Part shown: positions 1 to 9,136 of the stretch, piece after piece
Layout: each line of letters starts with the position of its first letter
Position numbering within the stretch: position 1 is the stretch's first letter
Assembly: GCA_046350555.1 (NCBI GenBank)
Contig: JAXMAF010000005.1
Coordinates: 310,001 to 374,000, forward strand
From: JAXMAF01 sp046350555
GTDB lineage: Bacteria > Planctomycetota > Phycisphaerae > Phycisphaerales > SM1A02
Direction of reading: 5' to 3'
DNA: 64,000 nt
Program-made: the position numbers and the translations under genes
The notes under the pieces: model-generated
Databases searched by the model: none
Seen by the model: the letters and a program-made list of their open reading frames with translations, nothing else
What the model was told of the DNA's origin: nothing

Positions 1-835
1 GCTCTCGCACCGCCGCGGGAACCAGCAGCGCCGATGGCGGCGCGGTCGCGAGTCGCTGGTCGAGCGCTGCGATCGCCTCGCGGATGGCGCCCGTCGGCAT
101 GTCGACACCGAGCGCGGTCTCGGCGACGACGCGCCGCACCGCGGCGTGCCATTCGTCGTCGGAGGCGCACTCCTCGCGCGTGGCGCGAAACGTCACGCCT
201 CCCGCGGCGCTCGTCGGCGTCGGTGGGCAGAGCGCCAAGGCCACGGCGCCATCGTCGCGATTGAGCGCCAGCAGGGGTTGGTCGGGGTGCAGCGAGTCGA
301 GAAGCCCGGCGAGCGCCGCGATGTCGGCGGTCCACGTCAGGTCGGAGGCGACCCGGTCGGGTGGAAGGGGAGATGGCGTCGAGGCCGTACCTTCAGGCCA
401 CCCGATGAGCAGCCCGGTGCGGCCGCCCTCGCCAGTCGACGCGGGCAGCACCGCCAGGCCCAGCCGGTGCTGCGGCACCGCGCCAAGCAGGTGCGCCTCG
501 GCCTGAAGCTGAAGCGCCGCCAGCAGCCGATCCGGTGTTCCCTTCGGCAACGGACAGGCGCGGCAGATGACGCGGCTGGCCGGCAGCACCCCGACGACAC
601 GGCCTGGATGACGTTCGTCAAGCCAATGCGCGATCTCGCGCTGCGTCTCGGCTGGCGATGCCGAGGCCGGGAACGCCTTCGTCTCGAGCAGCCGGGATGC
701 ATCGCCTTCGCGGCGAACCAGCACCGCTCGCCACTGTCCGCCGGCGCGGTGCAGCGCCGCCGTCACGGCGCTGTCGCCGGCTTGGCGGTGAGCTCGGTTC
801 GACCGATTCGGCCTGTTGGTGGGGGCGGATGGCAC
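1..835 (-). CDS. GspL/PilM-like secretion protein (partial, 3' end cut by window)
   Basis: About 278 codons are readable before the window edge removes the C-terminus. The frame is open back to the gspK stop without an ATG, so the GTG at 835 is the best start; no clear ribosome site precedes it. The region reading LPASRVICRACPLP, followed by an LQAEAHLL helix, resembles the actin-like ATPase fold of GspL/PilM proteins, which anchor the secretion ATPase to the inner membrane. Position supports this: it follows gspK, where gspL sits in type II secretion operons. The membrane-spanning and ferredoxin-like part expected later in GspL is not visible here. Identification rests mainly on gene order, so PilM-like is equally possible. 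Confidence 0.6.
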   Translation of the reverse strand, partial: MPSAPTNRPNRSNRAHRQAGDSAVTAALHRAGGQWRAVLVRREGDASRLLETKAFPASASPAETQREIAHWLDERHPGRVVGVLPASRVICRACPLPKGTPDRLLAALQLQAEAHLLGAVPQHRLGLAVLPASTGEGGRTGLLIGWPEGTASTPSPLPPDRVASDLTWTADIAALAGLLDSLHPDQPLLALNRDDGAVALALCPPTPTSAAGGVTFRATREECASDDEWHAAVRRVVAETALGVDMPTGAIREAIAALDQRLATAPPSALLVPAAVRE

Positions 836-1006
836 GGGAAGGTACCCAGGAAGAAGGCCTGGCGGGGTTGGTGGCGCCCGGAACGAAGCGGAAAGGGAAG
901 GATGCGAGCAGGAACGAGGGGCGAAGGGCGGGGGAGTGTCCGATTCCAGGCGCGGGTGGCGAGAGGTCGAAACGGCTTGGGATGGGCTGTTCGTTCCGAC
1001 CGCCGG

Positions 1007-2803
1007 TCACTGCTCGCGATACTCGATGATGCGGACCGGCAACGTAGAACGATCCACCACGGCGTAGATTTCAACCTCGGTGCCGGTGCTCTTCGATCGG
1101 CCCTTGGAGCTGATCGAGTAGACGTTGCTGACCGTGTCGAACATGTTGCCGACCACCTGGAGGGTCGCCGGCGTCACGTTGGGGATCTCCAGCAGGTCGA
1201 CGATGCTGCTGACGCCCTCCTCGCGGCTGTCGCGGAGCTTGATGATCGCGTCGGCCGTCTTGGCGTCGAAATTGAGCAGGTCGCGCAGCAGGTCCGAGGA
1301 GACCGTGTTGAGGTTGAGCTTGCCGGGTCCCGGCCGTGTCACCTTCTCGGGGGCGCACTCCTGGAAGATCAGCCGGAGCTGGTTGTTGTCGAGCGCCTTG
1401 ACCGCGATGCCGCCCCCAGTGCCTCCGGCGCCGCCCACGACGCCGCCGCCAGTTCCGCCAGATCCGCCACTCAGACCGCCACCGCTGCTCAGCCCGCCAC
1501 CGGTTCCACCCCCTCCACCCGTTCCGCCGCGGCCGCCGCCACCGCCACCGCCGCCACCGCCGCCACCGCCGCCACCGCCGCTGGCACCGCCGCCGCCGCC
1601 CTTGCCGCCACTGTCGCCGCCGCGAGCGCCGCCGCCGCCTCCGGCACCACCGCCGCCACCGCCGCCACCGGCGCCACCCGCACCACCGGCGTCGCGCGGA
1701 GCATTGCCTCCACCGCCGCCACCTCCGGCAACGGCGCCGCCGCGCGCGGCTCCGCCACCGCCACCGGCCCGATTCGGGCCGCCTGCGCCGCCCCGTCCGC
1801 CCGCTTGGCCTTGGTTGTTCCGCTGCCCGCTGCTGGAGAGCGTCGAGAGGTCGGTCGTGAGCAGCGTGACGAGCTGCGCGTTCGGCGTGGAGAGATAGGT
1901 CCGTAGCGCGTTCGCCTGGGCCGGATCGACGCCCAGCCGCTTCACGACTTCATCCTGCTCGGCGTCCTTGATGACGAGCCACGGCTGCCCGGAGTGCGCG
2001 TTGATGGACTCCCTCGAATAGGCGGTCAGGTACTGCGACCAGCCGGCGTCGAGGATGCCGTCGGGCTTGTCCGGAGGGAAGGTCTCGTCGCCGTCGTCCT
2101 CGTTGGGGTCGAGGCGCCCATTCAGGTTCCAGTCCTCGCCGCGCACGTACTTCGGCCAAGCGGACGCGACCAGCTCGAGCTCGGCGATCGAACGGAGCGG
2201 ACCGTTGCGCGGGACGTAGCTGAAGGTCGAGTTTCGATAGTACTGCGACTCGGCGCCCATGCCGGTGACCTCGTCGTCCTCGTCGCGCCAGTCGATCAGC
2301 GAATCGGGAAGCTCGACCGGCATGTTCTTGAGGTTGGCCAATTGCGACGGCACGACGATGTTGATGTTCATCTTGCCGTGCTCGTCCATCGGTCCCGCCC
2401 ACTCCTGTCCTTCCCACGAATGGCGGATGTCCCACGATCCAGTCGTCACCTCGCCCACGGCGACGCCATCGGCCTCCATGTCGCGGACCATGTGGAACGC
2501 GTCGCGCGTGTCGGGGTTCTCGGTGTGGTAGCCCATCACCGCGATCGTCTCCTCGATGCCGGCCCGCGCCGCCCAGCGCGCCTGCACGCGTCCGAGCACC
2601 TCGCGGGCCACGACGGCGTGTCGATAGGCCACGAGCTGCACCGCGGCAGTGGCGATCGCCGCGATCGCCAGCGCCCAGATGACGACGACGATGACCGATG
2701 CGCGGCGAGCGCGCGGACCAGACGAGCGGCGACGATGATGGGGGAGTGCGCTGGGCATTCGAGCTGCCTTCCGATGTTCACGCGGCGATCGAGCGGGCTT
2801 CAT
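1007..2803 (-). CDS. gspK: Type II secretion minor pseudopilin GspK with long glycine-rich insert
   Basis: 598 residues from the ATG at 2803, one base after the gspJ stop. Residues 36-58 form the hydrophobic N-terminal helix of GspK (SVIVVVIWALAIAAI), after a basic leader without the FTLIE motif. The C-terminal part from about residue 490 (KLNLNTVSSDLLRDLL) is the helix-hairpin-helix-like domain typical of GspK. GspK caps the pseudopilus tip with GspI and GspJ. Unusual is a stretch of about 140 residues (roughly 325-465, bases 1409-1830) made almost only of Gly with some Ala, Ser, Arg and Thr, placed between the two parts of the fold. A longer frame extends upstream to 3127, but that part overlaps gspJ and is rejected. 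Confidence 0.87.
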   Translation of the reverse strand: MKPARSPREHRKAARMPSALPHHRRRSSGPRARRASVIVVVIWALAIAAIATAAVQLVAYRHAVVAREVLGRVQARWAARAGIEETIAVMGYHTENPDTRDAFHMVRDMEADGVAVGEVTTGSWDIRHSWEGQEWAGPMDEHGKMNINIVVPSQLANLKNMPVELPDSLIDWRDEDDEVTGMGAESQYYRNSTFSYVPRNGPLRSIAELELVASAWPKYVRGEDWNLNGRLDPNEDDGDETFPPDKPDGILDAGWSQYLTAYSRESINAHSGQPWLVIKDAEQDEVVKRLGVDPAQANALRTYLSTPNAQLVTLLTTDLSTLSSSGQRNNQGQAGGRGGAGGPNRAGGGGGAARGGAVAGGGGGGGNAPRDAGGAGGAGGGGGGGGAGGGGGARGGDSGGKGGGGGASGGGGGGGGGGGGGGGGRGGTGGGGGTGGGLSSGGGLSGGSGGTGGGVVGGAGGTGGGIAVKALDNNQLRLIFQECAPEKVTRPGPGKLNLNTVSSDLLRDLLNFDAKTADAIIKLRDSREEGVSSIVDLLEIPNVTPATLQVVGNMFDTVSNVYSISSKGRSKSTGTEVEIYAVVDRSTLPVRIIEYREQ

Positions 2804-2804
2804 T

Positions 2805-3848
2805 TCACTTCTTGGTTCCGTAGTTGAGTGGGGCGCCCGGGCGCGACCCGCCGCCACCTGCCTTGCCGGGGGGCGATCCGCCGCCGCCGCCTCCTCCTCC
2901 GCCACCACCTGCCGACGGCGCACCACCGCCGCCTCCTCCAGCCGAGGGTGCGCTGGCGCCGCCTCCTCCTCCGCCGCCTCCGCGGGCGCCGCCACCGCCA
3001 CTGGCACCCGCGGCGCCGGTGGCTCCCGAGGTACGGCCGCCACCGCCGGCTCCTCCGCCTGCGGCGGGATTGCCGGAAGCATCGGTGCCGTCGCCGCCCG
3101 CGGCAGCCCCATCGGCGCCGGTGCCATCTTCCGAAGTGGCTTCTTCGTCCGGTGGCGGTTCGTAGGGCGGCGTGACCCGATCGATCGGCACGATCGTGCG
3201 CAGCGTCACCCACGGCCAGCGCTTGTTGTACGGATCCTCGCCATTGGGCGCACCGGACGCCACCACGGTCACGCGCATCGCCCACGGCAGGCCCGAGACG
3301 TCGGAGTCCCATTCGTCGTACCACGACGTGCCGTCGTACGCCTCGACGCGCAGCGCCACCACGCCGTCCACGAGCGGCGTCGCGACGCCGCCGGCGTTCT
3401 CCCATTCGTCGGGCACGGGATCGCGTCGCTGCCACAGGACCGTACCGAGGTCGTCCTCGGCGATGCGGTACTGCGTCTCGTATTCGCCGCCTTCGCCGTT
3501 GTACTCGACCGGCCTCACCGACTCGAGGCGGTCGCTGAAGAGCAGCAGCTCGTCGCGCTCCAGCTCGACGTCGTGGCGGCGGACGAGGTCGTCGTGCACC
3601 AGGACGCGGCACTGGAAGAGATCGTCGCTGCGAAGCGCCGACTGCACGTCGCGACGGACCGCGTCGAGCGCCGCGTCGGCGCGCATGTACGCGTCGAGCC
3701 GCGTCCGCGCGCTCTGTCGCGCGCGGCCGACCTGCGCCAGCGAGACGCCGACGGCGCCGAGCACCAGGGCCACGATCAGGCCGGCGACGAGCAGCTCGAT
3801 CAGCGTGAAGCCGCGCGAGCGATCAATGCTTCTGTTCCATCTCTTCAT
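2805..3848 (-). CDS. gspJ: Type II secretion minor pseudopilin GspJ with glycine-rich C-terminal tail
   Basis: 347 residues. The prepilin peptidase site is clear: a short basic leader, Gly13 then FTLIELLVAG, with Glu at mature position 5. Residues 50-230 form the globular GspJ-like domain (LDAYMRADAALDAVRRD, then LRTIVPIDR). From about residue 240 to 340 the protein is almost pure Gly/Ala/Ser, a tail not normal in GspJ. Its start overlaps the gspI end by 26 bases and its stop lies one base before gspK, so translation is probably coupled along the operon. Assignment as GspJ rather than a generic minor pseudopilin follows from size and gene order. Confidence 0.85.
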   Translation of the reverse strand: MKRWNRSIDRSRGFTLIELLVAGLIVALVLGAVGVSLAQVGRARQSARTRLDAYMRADAALDAVRRDVQSALRSDDLFQCRVLVHDDLVRRHDVELERDELLLFSDRLESVRPVEYNGEGGEYETQYRIAEDDLGTVLWQRRDPVPDEWENAGGVATPLVDGVVALRVEAYDGTSWYDEWDSDVSGLPWAMRVTVVASGAPNGEDPYNKRWPWVTLRTIVPIDRVTPPYEPPPDEEATSEDGTGADGAAAGGDGTDASGNPAAGGGAGGGGRTSGATGAAGASGGGGARGGGGGGGGASAPSAGGGGGGAPSAGGGGGGGGGGGSPPGKAGGGGSRPGAPLNYGTKK

Positions 3849-4338
3849 ATCGTGCCTGTCGGTCGATTGGCTCGCTCGGCGCGCGAGCCGGGTTCGGGTC
3901 GGTTCCGTTGCGGTCGGCGATCATCGTCTGCGTGCTGTAGACGGCGTCGGTGGGAATGTGGCGCACGCTCGCGGTCACGCGCCACGGAAGTCCGCGGCCG
4001 CGATCGTCGAGCTCGACCACGAACTCGTAGTTCTCGAAGGGCTCGTTGAAGCGGCCGAAGGTGTCGTAGAGCTCGCGGAAGTCCTCCGGTCCCTCGGTCA
4101 GGACCGTCGCCAGGAGCTCGTCGATCAGGTGCGCAGCGACGATCTCGACCTCGCCCTGCTGCTGCATGTAGAGCGCCCTGGAGCTGAGCGACAGGAGCGC
4201 CGCGAGACCGATCGCCAGGATGATGCCGCCGATGATCGCGTCGATCAGGGCGAAGCCGCGCGCGGTGCGCAACCGGCGCCGCCGGGACGGGCGAACGGCG
4301 TGCACTCGGGTGGGGGATGGCATTGGCGTGGTGCTCAT
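3823..4338 (-). CDS. gspI: Type II secretion minor pseudopilin GspI
   Basis: 171 residues from ATG 4338; a frame extension to 4446 adds a leader with no ribosome site, so the inner start is preferred. The leader is long and basic, ending Gly28, then FALIDAIIGGII. The residue at mature position 5 is Asp instead of the usual Glu, which matters for methylation and subunit docking. The short globular part (about 115 residues) fits GspI, which nucleates the pseudopilus tip with GspJ and GspK. It lies between gspH and gspJ in canonical order. Confidence 0.8.
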   Translation of the reverse strand: MSTTPMPSPTRVHAVRPSRRRRLRTARGFALIDAIIGGIILAIGLAALLSLSSRALYMQQQGEVEIVAAHLIDELLATVLTEGPEDFRELYDTFGRFNEPFENYEFVVELDDRGRGLPWRVTASVRHIPTDAVYSTQTMIADRNGTDPNPARAPSEPIDRQARYEEMEQKH

Positions 4339-4456
4339 GCGAGCGGTCGGTCTGCGCCGGAGGATCGGGTGTTCCGTGGTCTCGTCGTTTCGCCGCGTGG
4401 TCGGCCGATCGGCCGGGACGCGGCACGGCGCGCCGCGGTCATCCACCGCGTCCGGC

Positions 4457-5065
4457 TCACCATTCGTCGCGGCTCATCCCGAGCCGGTCCAGGTCGATCA
4501 CGCTGCGGGTGCCGAGGTTGGGCTTGCCCGCCTCGAGCCGTCGGGGCGTCACCCCTTGCGAATCGAGGACCAGGGTCGCCTCGATCTCCGGTCCGCTGAC
4601 GTCGATCTCGATGACCGGCCGCGGCTGGGTCGGAACGCGCGTGATCGACCATTCGTCGGCGCTCACGCGATAGCCATCGATTCGCACGTCGACGATCTCG
4701 ATCGCCTCGAGGAAGACCGGCTGCGAGAAGCGGTCGGGCAACCACTCGGGCGGTTCGTTCGGCCGATACGGGTCGGTCTCCTTGACCCACAGTCCGATCC
4801 CGCCGGTCTCTCCGTCGCGGGCGATCCGGATCTGCTGCGTCGTGGTGCTGTCGCGATACGCATACATCGTGAGCAGGTCCTCGATCCGATCGGCGTCCAG
4901 CCGCGCCTTGCGGCGATCGATGCCGGTGATCGCCGGAACCAGGATCGCCGCGAGGATCGCCATGATCGTGATGCTCACGAGCACCTCGACCACGGTGAAG
5001 CCGCGCAGCGCCGTCGGCGGGTGCCGGGCGTCGGTGCGGATGAGGTTCGTGCGGCGGCGGAGCAT
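4457..5065 (-). CDS. gspH: Type II secretion minor pseudopilin GspH-like
   Basis: 202 residues. The prepilin site is Gly22 followed by FTVVEVLVSITIMAIL, then PAITGIDRRKARLDADRI, typical of the long N-terminal helix of pseudopilins. The remainder is a beta-rich globular domain. In T2SS operons the gene after gspG is gspH, a minor subunit below the tip, and the size matches. The family is divergent, so the call depends on the leader motif and gene order. No start ambiguity matters here: the ATG at 5065 gives a leader of normal length. Confidence 0.8.
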   Translation of the reverse strand: MLRRRTNLIRTDARHPPTALRGFTVVEVLVSITIMAILAAILVPAITGIDRRKARLDADRIEDLLTMYAYRDSTTTQQIRIARDGETGGIGLWVKETDPYRPNEPPEWLPDRFSQPVFLEAIEIVDVRIDGYRVSADEWSITRVPTQPRPVIEIDVSGPEIEATLVLDSQGVTPRRLEAGKPNLGTRSVIDLDRLGMSRDEW

Positions 5066-5164
5066 GTCGAGGACTGGTGCGTGGCCGGGGGCGCCCGCGA
5101 AGAGGCGCTGAACGCGGCGCGACCTGCGGCCCGCGCGGGCGCGGGACCCGCGCGGCGCCGCGCA

Positions 5165-5656
5165 TCATCGCTTGGGCGTGGCGGCGTCGGCCTTGCGCGC
5201 GCCGCTGTAGAGATCGGCGTTGTCGCCTTCGCCGCCGGGCTGGCCATCCATGCCCAGCGAGACGATGTCGAAGTCGCTGTTGACCACGCCCGGCTGCATG
5301 ACCTGGTATTCGTGGCCCCAGGGATCGAGGAGGTCGTTGGCGCTGGTCAGGTACGGTCGGTCGCCCTCGAGGAGCAGGTGCAGGTCGAATCCGTCGGGCG
5401 GAACGGTCAGCTCGTTGTCGGCGAGATAGAGCTTCACGGTGTTGCGAAGCGATTCAGCGCCGGCCTTGGCCACCTTGACCTTGGAGCTTCCGATGAATCC
5501 GAGCACGTTGGGCACGAGCAGCGCGGCGAGGATCGCCACGATCGTGACCGCGACGATGACCTCGAGCAGCGTGAAGGCGCGCCGCGCACCGGAGCGGGCG
5601 ACGCGGCGTCGGACGATGGAACGGGGCGAGCGGGACATGCGGGACACGCGGGACAT
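5165..5656 (-). CDS. gspG: Type II secretion major pseudopilin GspG
   Basis: 163 residues. The start at 5656 is chosen because GGAGG lies 8 bases upstream; a longer frame to 5704 lacks this. The prepilin motif is AFTLLEVIVAVTIVAILAAL with Ala, not Gly, at the -1 position, followed by LVPNVLGFIGSSKVKVAKAG. The C-terminal part (DPWGHEYQVMQPG, then FDIVSLGMDGQPGGEG with Asp residues) is the calcium-binding signature of GspG. GspG polymerises into the periplasmic pseudopilus that pushes substrates through the outer-membrane secretin. It sits directly after gspF. Confidence 0.92.
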   Translation of the reverse strand: MSRVSRMSRSPRSIVRRRVARSGARRAFTLLEVIVAVTIVAILAALLVPNVLGFIGSSKVKVAKAGAESLRNTVKLYLADNELTVPPDGFDLHLLLEGDRPYLTSANDLLDPWGHEYQVMQPGVVNSDFDIVSLGMDGQPGGEGDNADLYSGARKADAATPKR

Positions 5657-5777
5657 GGAACGAACCTCCGGTCGAAGAACGTGTGACGACTGACTGGCGA
5701 CCACTGACTGCGAGCCGACGACGGCTCGACTCCGGACGGGACCCTCGCCTTCGGCGCCCCGCCGCCGCCCCGCGAAC

Positions 5778-7127
5778 TCAGACCGAGATCGCCTTCTGGA
5801 GCTGGACGAGGGGCAGGATGATCCCCGAAAGCACGAACGCGGCGATCGTGGCCATGATCACCAGGAGAATCGGCGGAAGGGCCTTGGCGAAGGTCTTGAG
5901 CGAGGTGTTCACGCGGCGATCGAACGCCGTCGCCGCGTGCAGGAGCATCGTCTCGAGGCGACCCGAGCGTTCGCCGATGTTGACGATCTGGACGAGCAGC
6001 GGCGGGAAGAGGCCGCTCCGCTCCAGCGGCTCGGCCAGCGACTGGCCGGTCGTGACCTTCTCCTGCACCTGGTCGACGGCGTTCATGAGCGCCACGTTGC
6101 CGAGCGTGTCGCGCACGATCCGGAGCGCCGCGAGGATCGGCAGGCCCGCCGAGACGAGCGTCCCGAGCGTGCGCGTGAAGCGCGCCACCGCGACGTCGCG
6201 GATGAGCCGGCCGACGATCGGCATGCGCAGGATGAAGGTGTGGAAGCGAAGCTTGTTCGCGGGCACCCGGATCCAGGCGCGCCACGAGAGGATGGCCACC
6301 GCGATGGCGGCGAGCAGGTAGGGCCAGCGATGCTGGACGAAGTCGGCGGTGCCCAGCAGCACGCGCGTCGGCAGGGGAAGCTCTCCCGCCCGCTGTCCGA
6401 GCTGGGCGATCAGCGGGGCCATCAGGCGCGGCAGCACGAACGTGACGAGCACGACGATGCTCGCGCCGATGAGCCCGGCGACGATGAGCGGATAGATCGT
6501 GGCGCCGATCACCTCGTTGCGCAGCTCGACCTGTCGCTCGAGCAGGTCCGAGAGCTGATGAAGCACCTCGCTCATCTTGCCCGACGCGTCGGCGGCGCGC
6601 AGCATGCCGACGACCATGTCGTCGAAGGGCGGTCCGTATTCGCGCGCCGCCTGGTGCAGCGGCGTGCCCGCCTCCACCCGCTCGATGAGGAACGCGACGA
6701 TGACCGGCATCCCCTTGCCGGTGACCTGGCGCTGCACGGTGCGCAGCGCGGCCATCAGCGGAAGTCCGGCCTCGACGGCGGTGGCCAGCTCGCGCATCAG
6801 CGAGGCGAGCTCGGTTCGCGAGACGGTCGGATGCTTCCCGGAGGTGCCGACCGCCGCCTGCCGTGCGCCTCGGGACGCGCTGCGCGACGGGCCCGTCGAG
6901 GAACCCGCGGGGGCGCCGGACGAGGAGCGATCCGCCGCGGGGCGCGACGGCCCGCGCGACGGCGCGGTATCCGTCGCGTGCTCCTCCGATTCGACCGCAT
7001 CGATGGCCAGGGGCGTCTCGCCGCGGCCCGAGAGCAGGCGCACCGCCGACGCGCGGTCCGGCGCGGCGACGACGCCGACGACCGATTGTCCGTTGCTGGC
7101 CAGACCTTGGTAGCGGAACGACGGCAT
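5778..7127 (-). CDS. gspF: Type II secretion inner-membrane platform protein GspF
   Basis: 449 residues from ATG 7127 (MPSFRYQGLASNGQ). After an N-terminal domain and a low-complexity Ser/Ala/Gly/Arg linker (about residues 55-100), two copies of the GspF domain follow. The first has LMRELATAVEAGLPLMAALR and the second FTRTLGTLVSAGLPILAALR, each followed by membrane helices; the C-terminus reads LSGIILPLVQLQKAIS, typical of the family. GspF links the cytoplasmic ATPase GspE with the pseudopilus. A much longer frame extends upstream to 8777 but overlaps gspE and is a shadow there. Confidence 0.93.
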   Translation of the reverse strand: MPSFRYQGLASNGQSVVGVVAAPDRASAVRLLSGRGETPLAIDAVESEEHATDTAPSRGPSRPAADRSSSGAPAGSSTGPSRSASRGARQAAVGTSGKHPTVSRTELASLMRELATAVEAGLPLMAALRTVQRQVTGKGMPVIVAFLIERVEAGTPLHQAAREYGPPFDDMVVGMLRAADASGKMSEVLHQLSDLLERQVELRNEVIGATIYPLIVAGLIGASIVVLVTFVLPRLMAPLIAQLGQRAGELPLPTRVLLGTADFVQHRWPYLLAAIAVAILSWRAWIRVPANKLRFHTFILRMPIVGRLIRDVAVARFTRTLGTLVSAGLPILAALRIVRDTLGNVALMNAVDQVQEKVTTGQSLAEPLERSGLFPPLLVQIVNIGERSGRLETMLLHAATAFDRRVNTSLKTFAKALPPILLVIMATIAAFVLSGIILPLVQLQKAISV

Positions 7128-7252
7128 GGTGTGCTCAGGTGACCTGTACGGAGATCCGGCTCGTTCGGTGCGCCGCGGCCAGCGTGATCGTCGAGCGGGA
7201 CGTCGGTCCGGACGAGCCGGCGTCCTCGCCGCGAGGGCGGATCGGCGCGGGA

Positions 7253-9016
7253 TCAGCCAGCCACGTCCTCGACGTCCTGCGTGGCCCGCAGCACCTCCTC
7301 GATCGTCGACAGGCCTGTGGCGGCCTTGTGCATGCCGTCGACGCGCATCGTGACGAAGTCCTTGCCGAGCGAGTTCCGCAGGTCGAGCAGGCTCGCGTTG
7401 GCGGCGACCGCCGAGCGCAGCGCGGTGTTGATGCGGGCGACCTCGAAGAATCCCAGCCGGCCGTGAAATCCGCTGCCGCCGCACTTCTCGCAGCCGGCGC
7501 CGACGAAGCACTCGCCGGCGAACATCTCGTGCTCGTCCGGCGTCAGCCGGTGCATCGTCTCGGGCGAGATCGGCACGCGATGCTTGCAGAGCTGGCAGAC
7601 GCGGCGGCCGAGGCGCTGGGCGAGGAGTCCTTCGAGCACGCTCGCCACGAGGTACGGCTCGGCGCCCATGTCGATCATGCGCCCGACCGAACTGATCGCG
7701 TCGTTGGTGTGCAGCGTGCTGAAGACCAGGTGGCCGGTGAGCGCCGAACGGATGGCGATGTCGACCGTCTCGTTGTCGCGGATCTCGCCGATGAAGATGA
7801 CATCCGGGTCCTGGCGCAGGATCGAGCGGAGGCCGGTCGCGAAGGTGAGTCCGCGCTTGGGATTGACGGGAATCTGGTTGATGCCGCCGAGTTCGTACTC
7901 GACGGGATCCTCGATCGTGATGATCTTCTTCCGCGGGTCGTAGAGCTTGCTCAGCGCCGCGTAGAGCGTCGTGGTCTTTCCCGAGCCGGTCGGTCCGGTG
8001 ACGAGCACCATGCCGTGCGGCTTGGCGATCATGCGGTCGACGACGGCGCGATGCTCGTCGGACATGCCCAGCGACCGCAGGTCCAGCGGAAGGGAGCTCT
8101 TGTCGAGGATGCGCATCACCACCGACTCGCCGTACAGCGTCGGGACCGTCGAGACGCGGATGTCGACCTTCCGTCCCTCGAAGCGCAGCGTGATGTGTCC
8201 GTCCTGCGGCACGTAGCGCTCGGCGATGTTCATGCCCGCCATGATCTTCACGCGCCCGATGAGCGCCGCCTGGAGATGCTTCGGCGGCGGTGGTTGCTCG
8301 ACCAGCACGCCGTCGACGCGGTACTTCACCTTGAGCTCGCTCTCGAACGGCTCGATGTGCACGTCGCTCGTGCGCGACTGGATCGCCTCGAGCAGCAGCA
8401 GGTTCACCAGGTTGATGAGCGTCGGCTGCTCGGCCATCCGATGGACGTCGTCGGCCTCGATGGCGTCGAGGTTGTGCTCGACGTCCGAGCCGATGCCGCT
8501 CTGGCTGGCGAGCGACTCCGCCATGCGGGCGGCGGTCGTTCCATAGGTGCTCTTGAGGATCTCGGTGAAGATCCCCGGCTCCATCCCCACGCGCGTGACG
8601 GGCATGCCCGCGAGCGTGGCGATCTCGTCGGCGCTGGCGATGTCGGTCGGGTCGACCATCGCGACGAAGAGCCGCCCGCGCTCGATCCGCAGCGGCACCG
8701 CGCGCAGGCGCACGGCGGCGTCGGGCGCCAGCCGCGCGACCGCCTCGCCGGATGGCTCCGGGGCCTTCTCGAGCCACGCGATCCCCAGCAGCTCGCAGCG
8801 CTGACGCAACACGGCGGCGTCGCCCGCGGCGCGTCCGGAGTCGCCCGCGGCCGAGCCGTTCGCGCCGCCTGTTCCGCCGGCAGCCGCGACGCTCACCGCG
8901 CCGGCGCTGCCGTTGGCCGCGCCGTCGCGCGCCGACAGCGACTCGAGAGACGCGGTGCGCGGGCGGGAAGCGTCCGCAAGCTCCATTCCTGCGATGCTGT
9001 TGGGAAGCGCGCTCAT
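7253..9016 (-). CDS. gspE: Type II secretion/type IV pilus assembly ATPase GspE
   Basis: 587 residues. An Ala/Gly-rich N-terminal linker (about 25-65) precedes the MshEN-like N1 domain. The ATPase domain has Walker A GPTGSGKTT at 341-349, Asp box near 369, Walker B PDVIFIGEIRD at 404-414 and the His box TLHTND near 434. Two CxxC pairs (Cys474/477 and Cys509/512) form the zinc-binding C-domain of GspE. The enzyme hydrolyses ATP at the inner membrane to drive pseudopilin addition. It is the first gene of the gspE-F-G-H-I-J-K operon. A second GspE-type ATPase lies at 41.9-43.6 kb. Confidence 0.94.
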   Translation of the reverse strand: MSALPNSIAGMELADASRPRTASLESLSARDGAANGSAGAVSVAAAGGTGGANGSAAGDSGRAAGDAAVLRQRCELLGIAWLEKAPEPSGEAVARLAPDAAVRLRAVPLRIERGRLFVAMVDPTDIASADEIATLAGMPVTRVGMEPGIFTEILKSTYGTTAARMAESLASQSGIGSDVEHNLDAIEADDVHRMAEQPTLINLVNLLLLEAIQSRTSDVHIEPFESELKVKYRVDGVLVEQPPPPKHLQAALIGRVKIMAGMNIAERYVPQDGHITLRFEGRKVDIRVSTVPTLYGESVVMRILDKSSLPLDLRSLGMSDEHRAVVDRMIAKPHGMVLVTGPTGSGKTTTLYAALSKLYDPRKKIITIEDPVEYELGGINQIPVNPKRGLTFATGLRSILRQDPDVIFIGEIRDNETVDIAIRSALTGHLVFSTLHTNDAISSVGRMIDMGAEPYLVASVLEGLLAQRLGRRVCQLCKHRVPISPETMHRLTPDEHEMFAGECFVGAGCEKCGGSGFHGRLGFFEVARINTALRSAVAANASLLDLRNSLGKDFVTMRVDGMHKAATGLSTIEEVLRATQDVEDVAG

Positions 9017-9136
9017 TGGGGGATTCGGAATCGCTGACGTCGAGGCGGGCGGTGAACGCGACGAGCCGGCGGGTCGATCAGGAGGGGCACGAAACGAGCG
9101 GGCGACCCGGCATCGCGCCCGACCGGGGACGCGACG

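Noticed and set aside
146..1906. Long plus-strand frame opposite gspK and gspL
   Set aside because: It mirrors Gly-rich codons as Ala/Thr or Pro runs, has no family motif, and lies antisense to well-supported genes.
1994..2827. Plus-strand frame of 277 codons opposite gspK
   Set aside because: Composition (His/Arg/Val/Asp) is the typical antisense shadow of a GC-rich gene; no start signal or homology.
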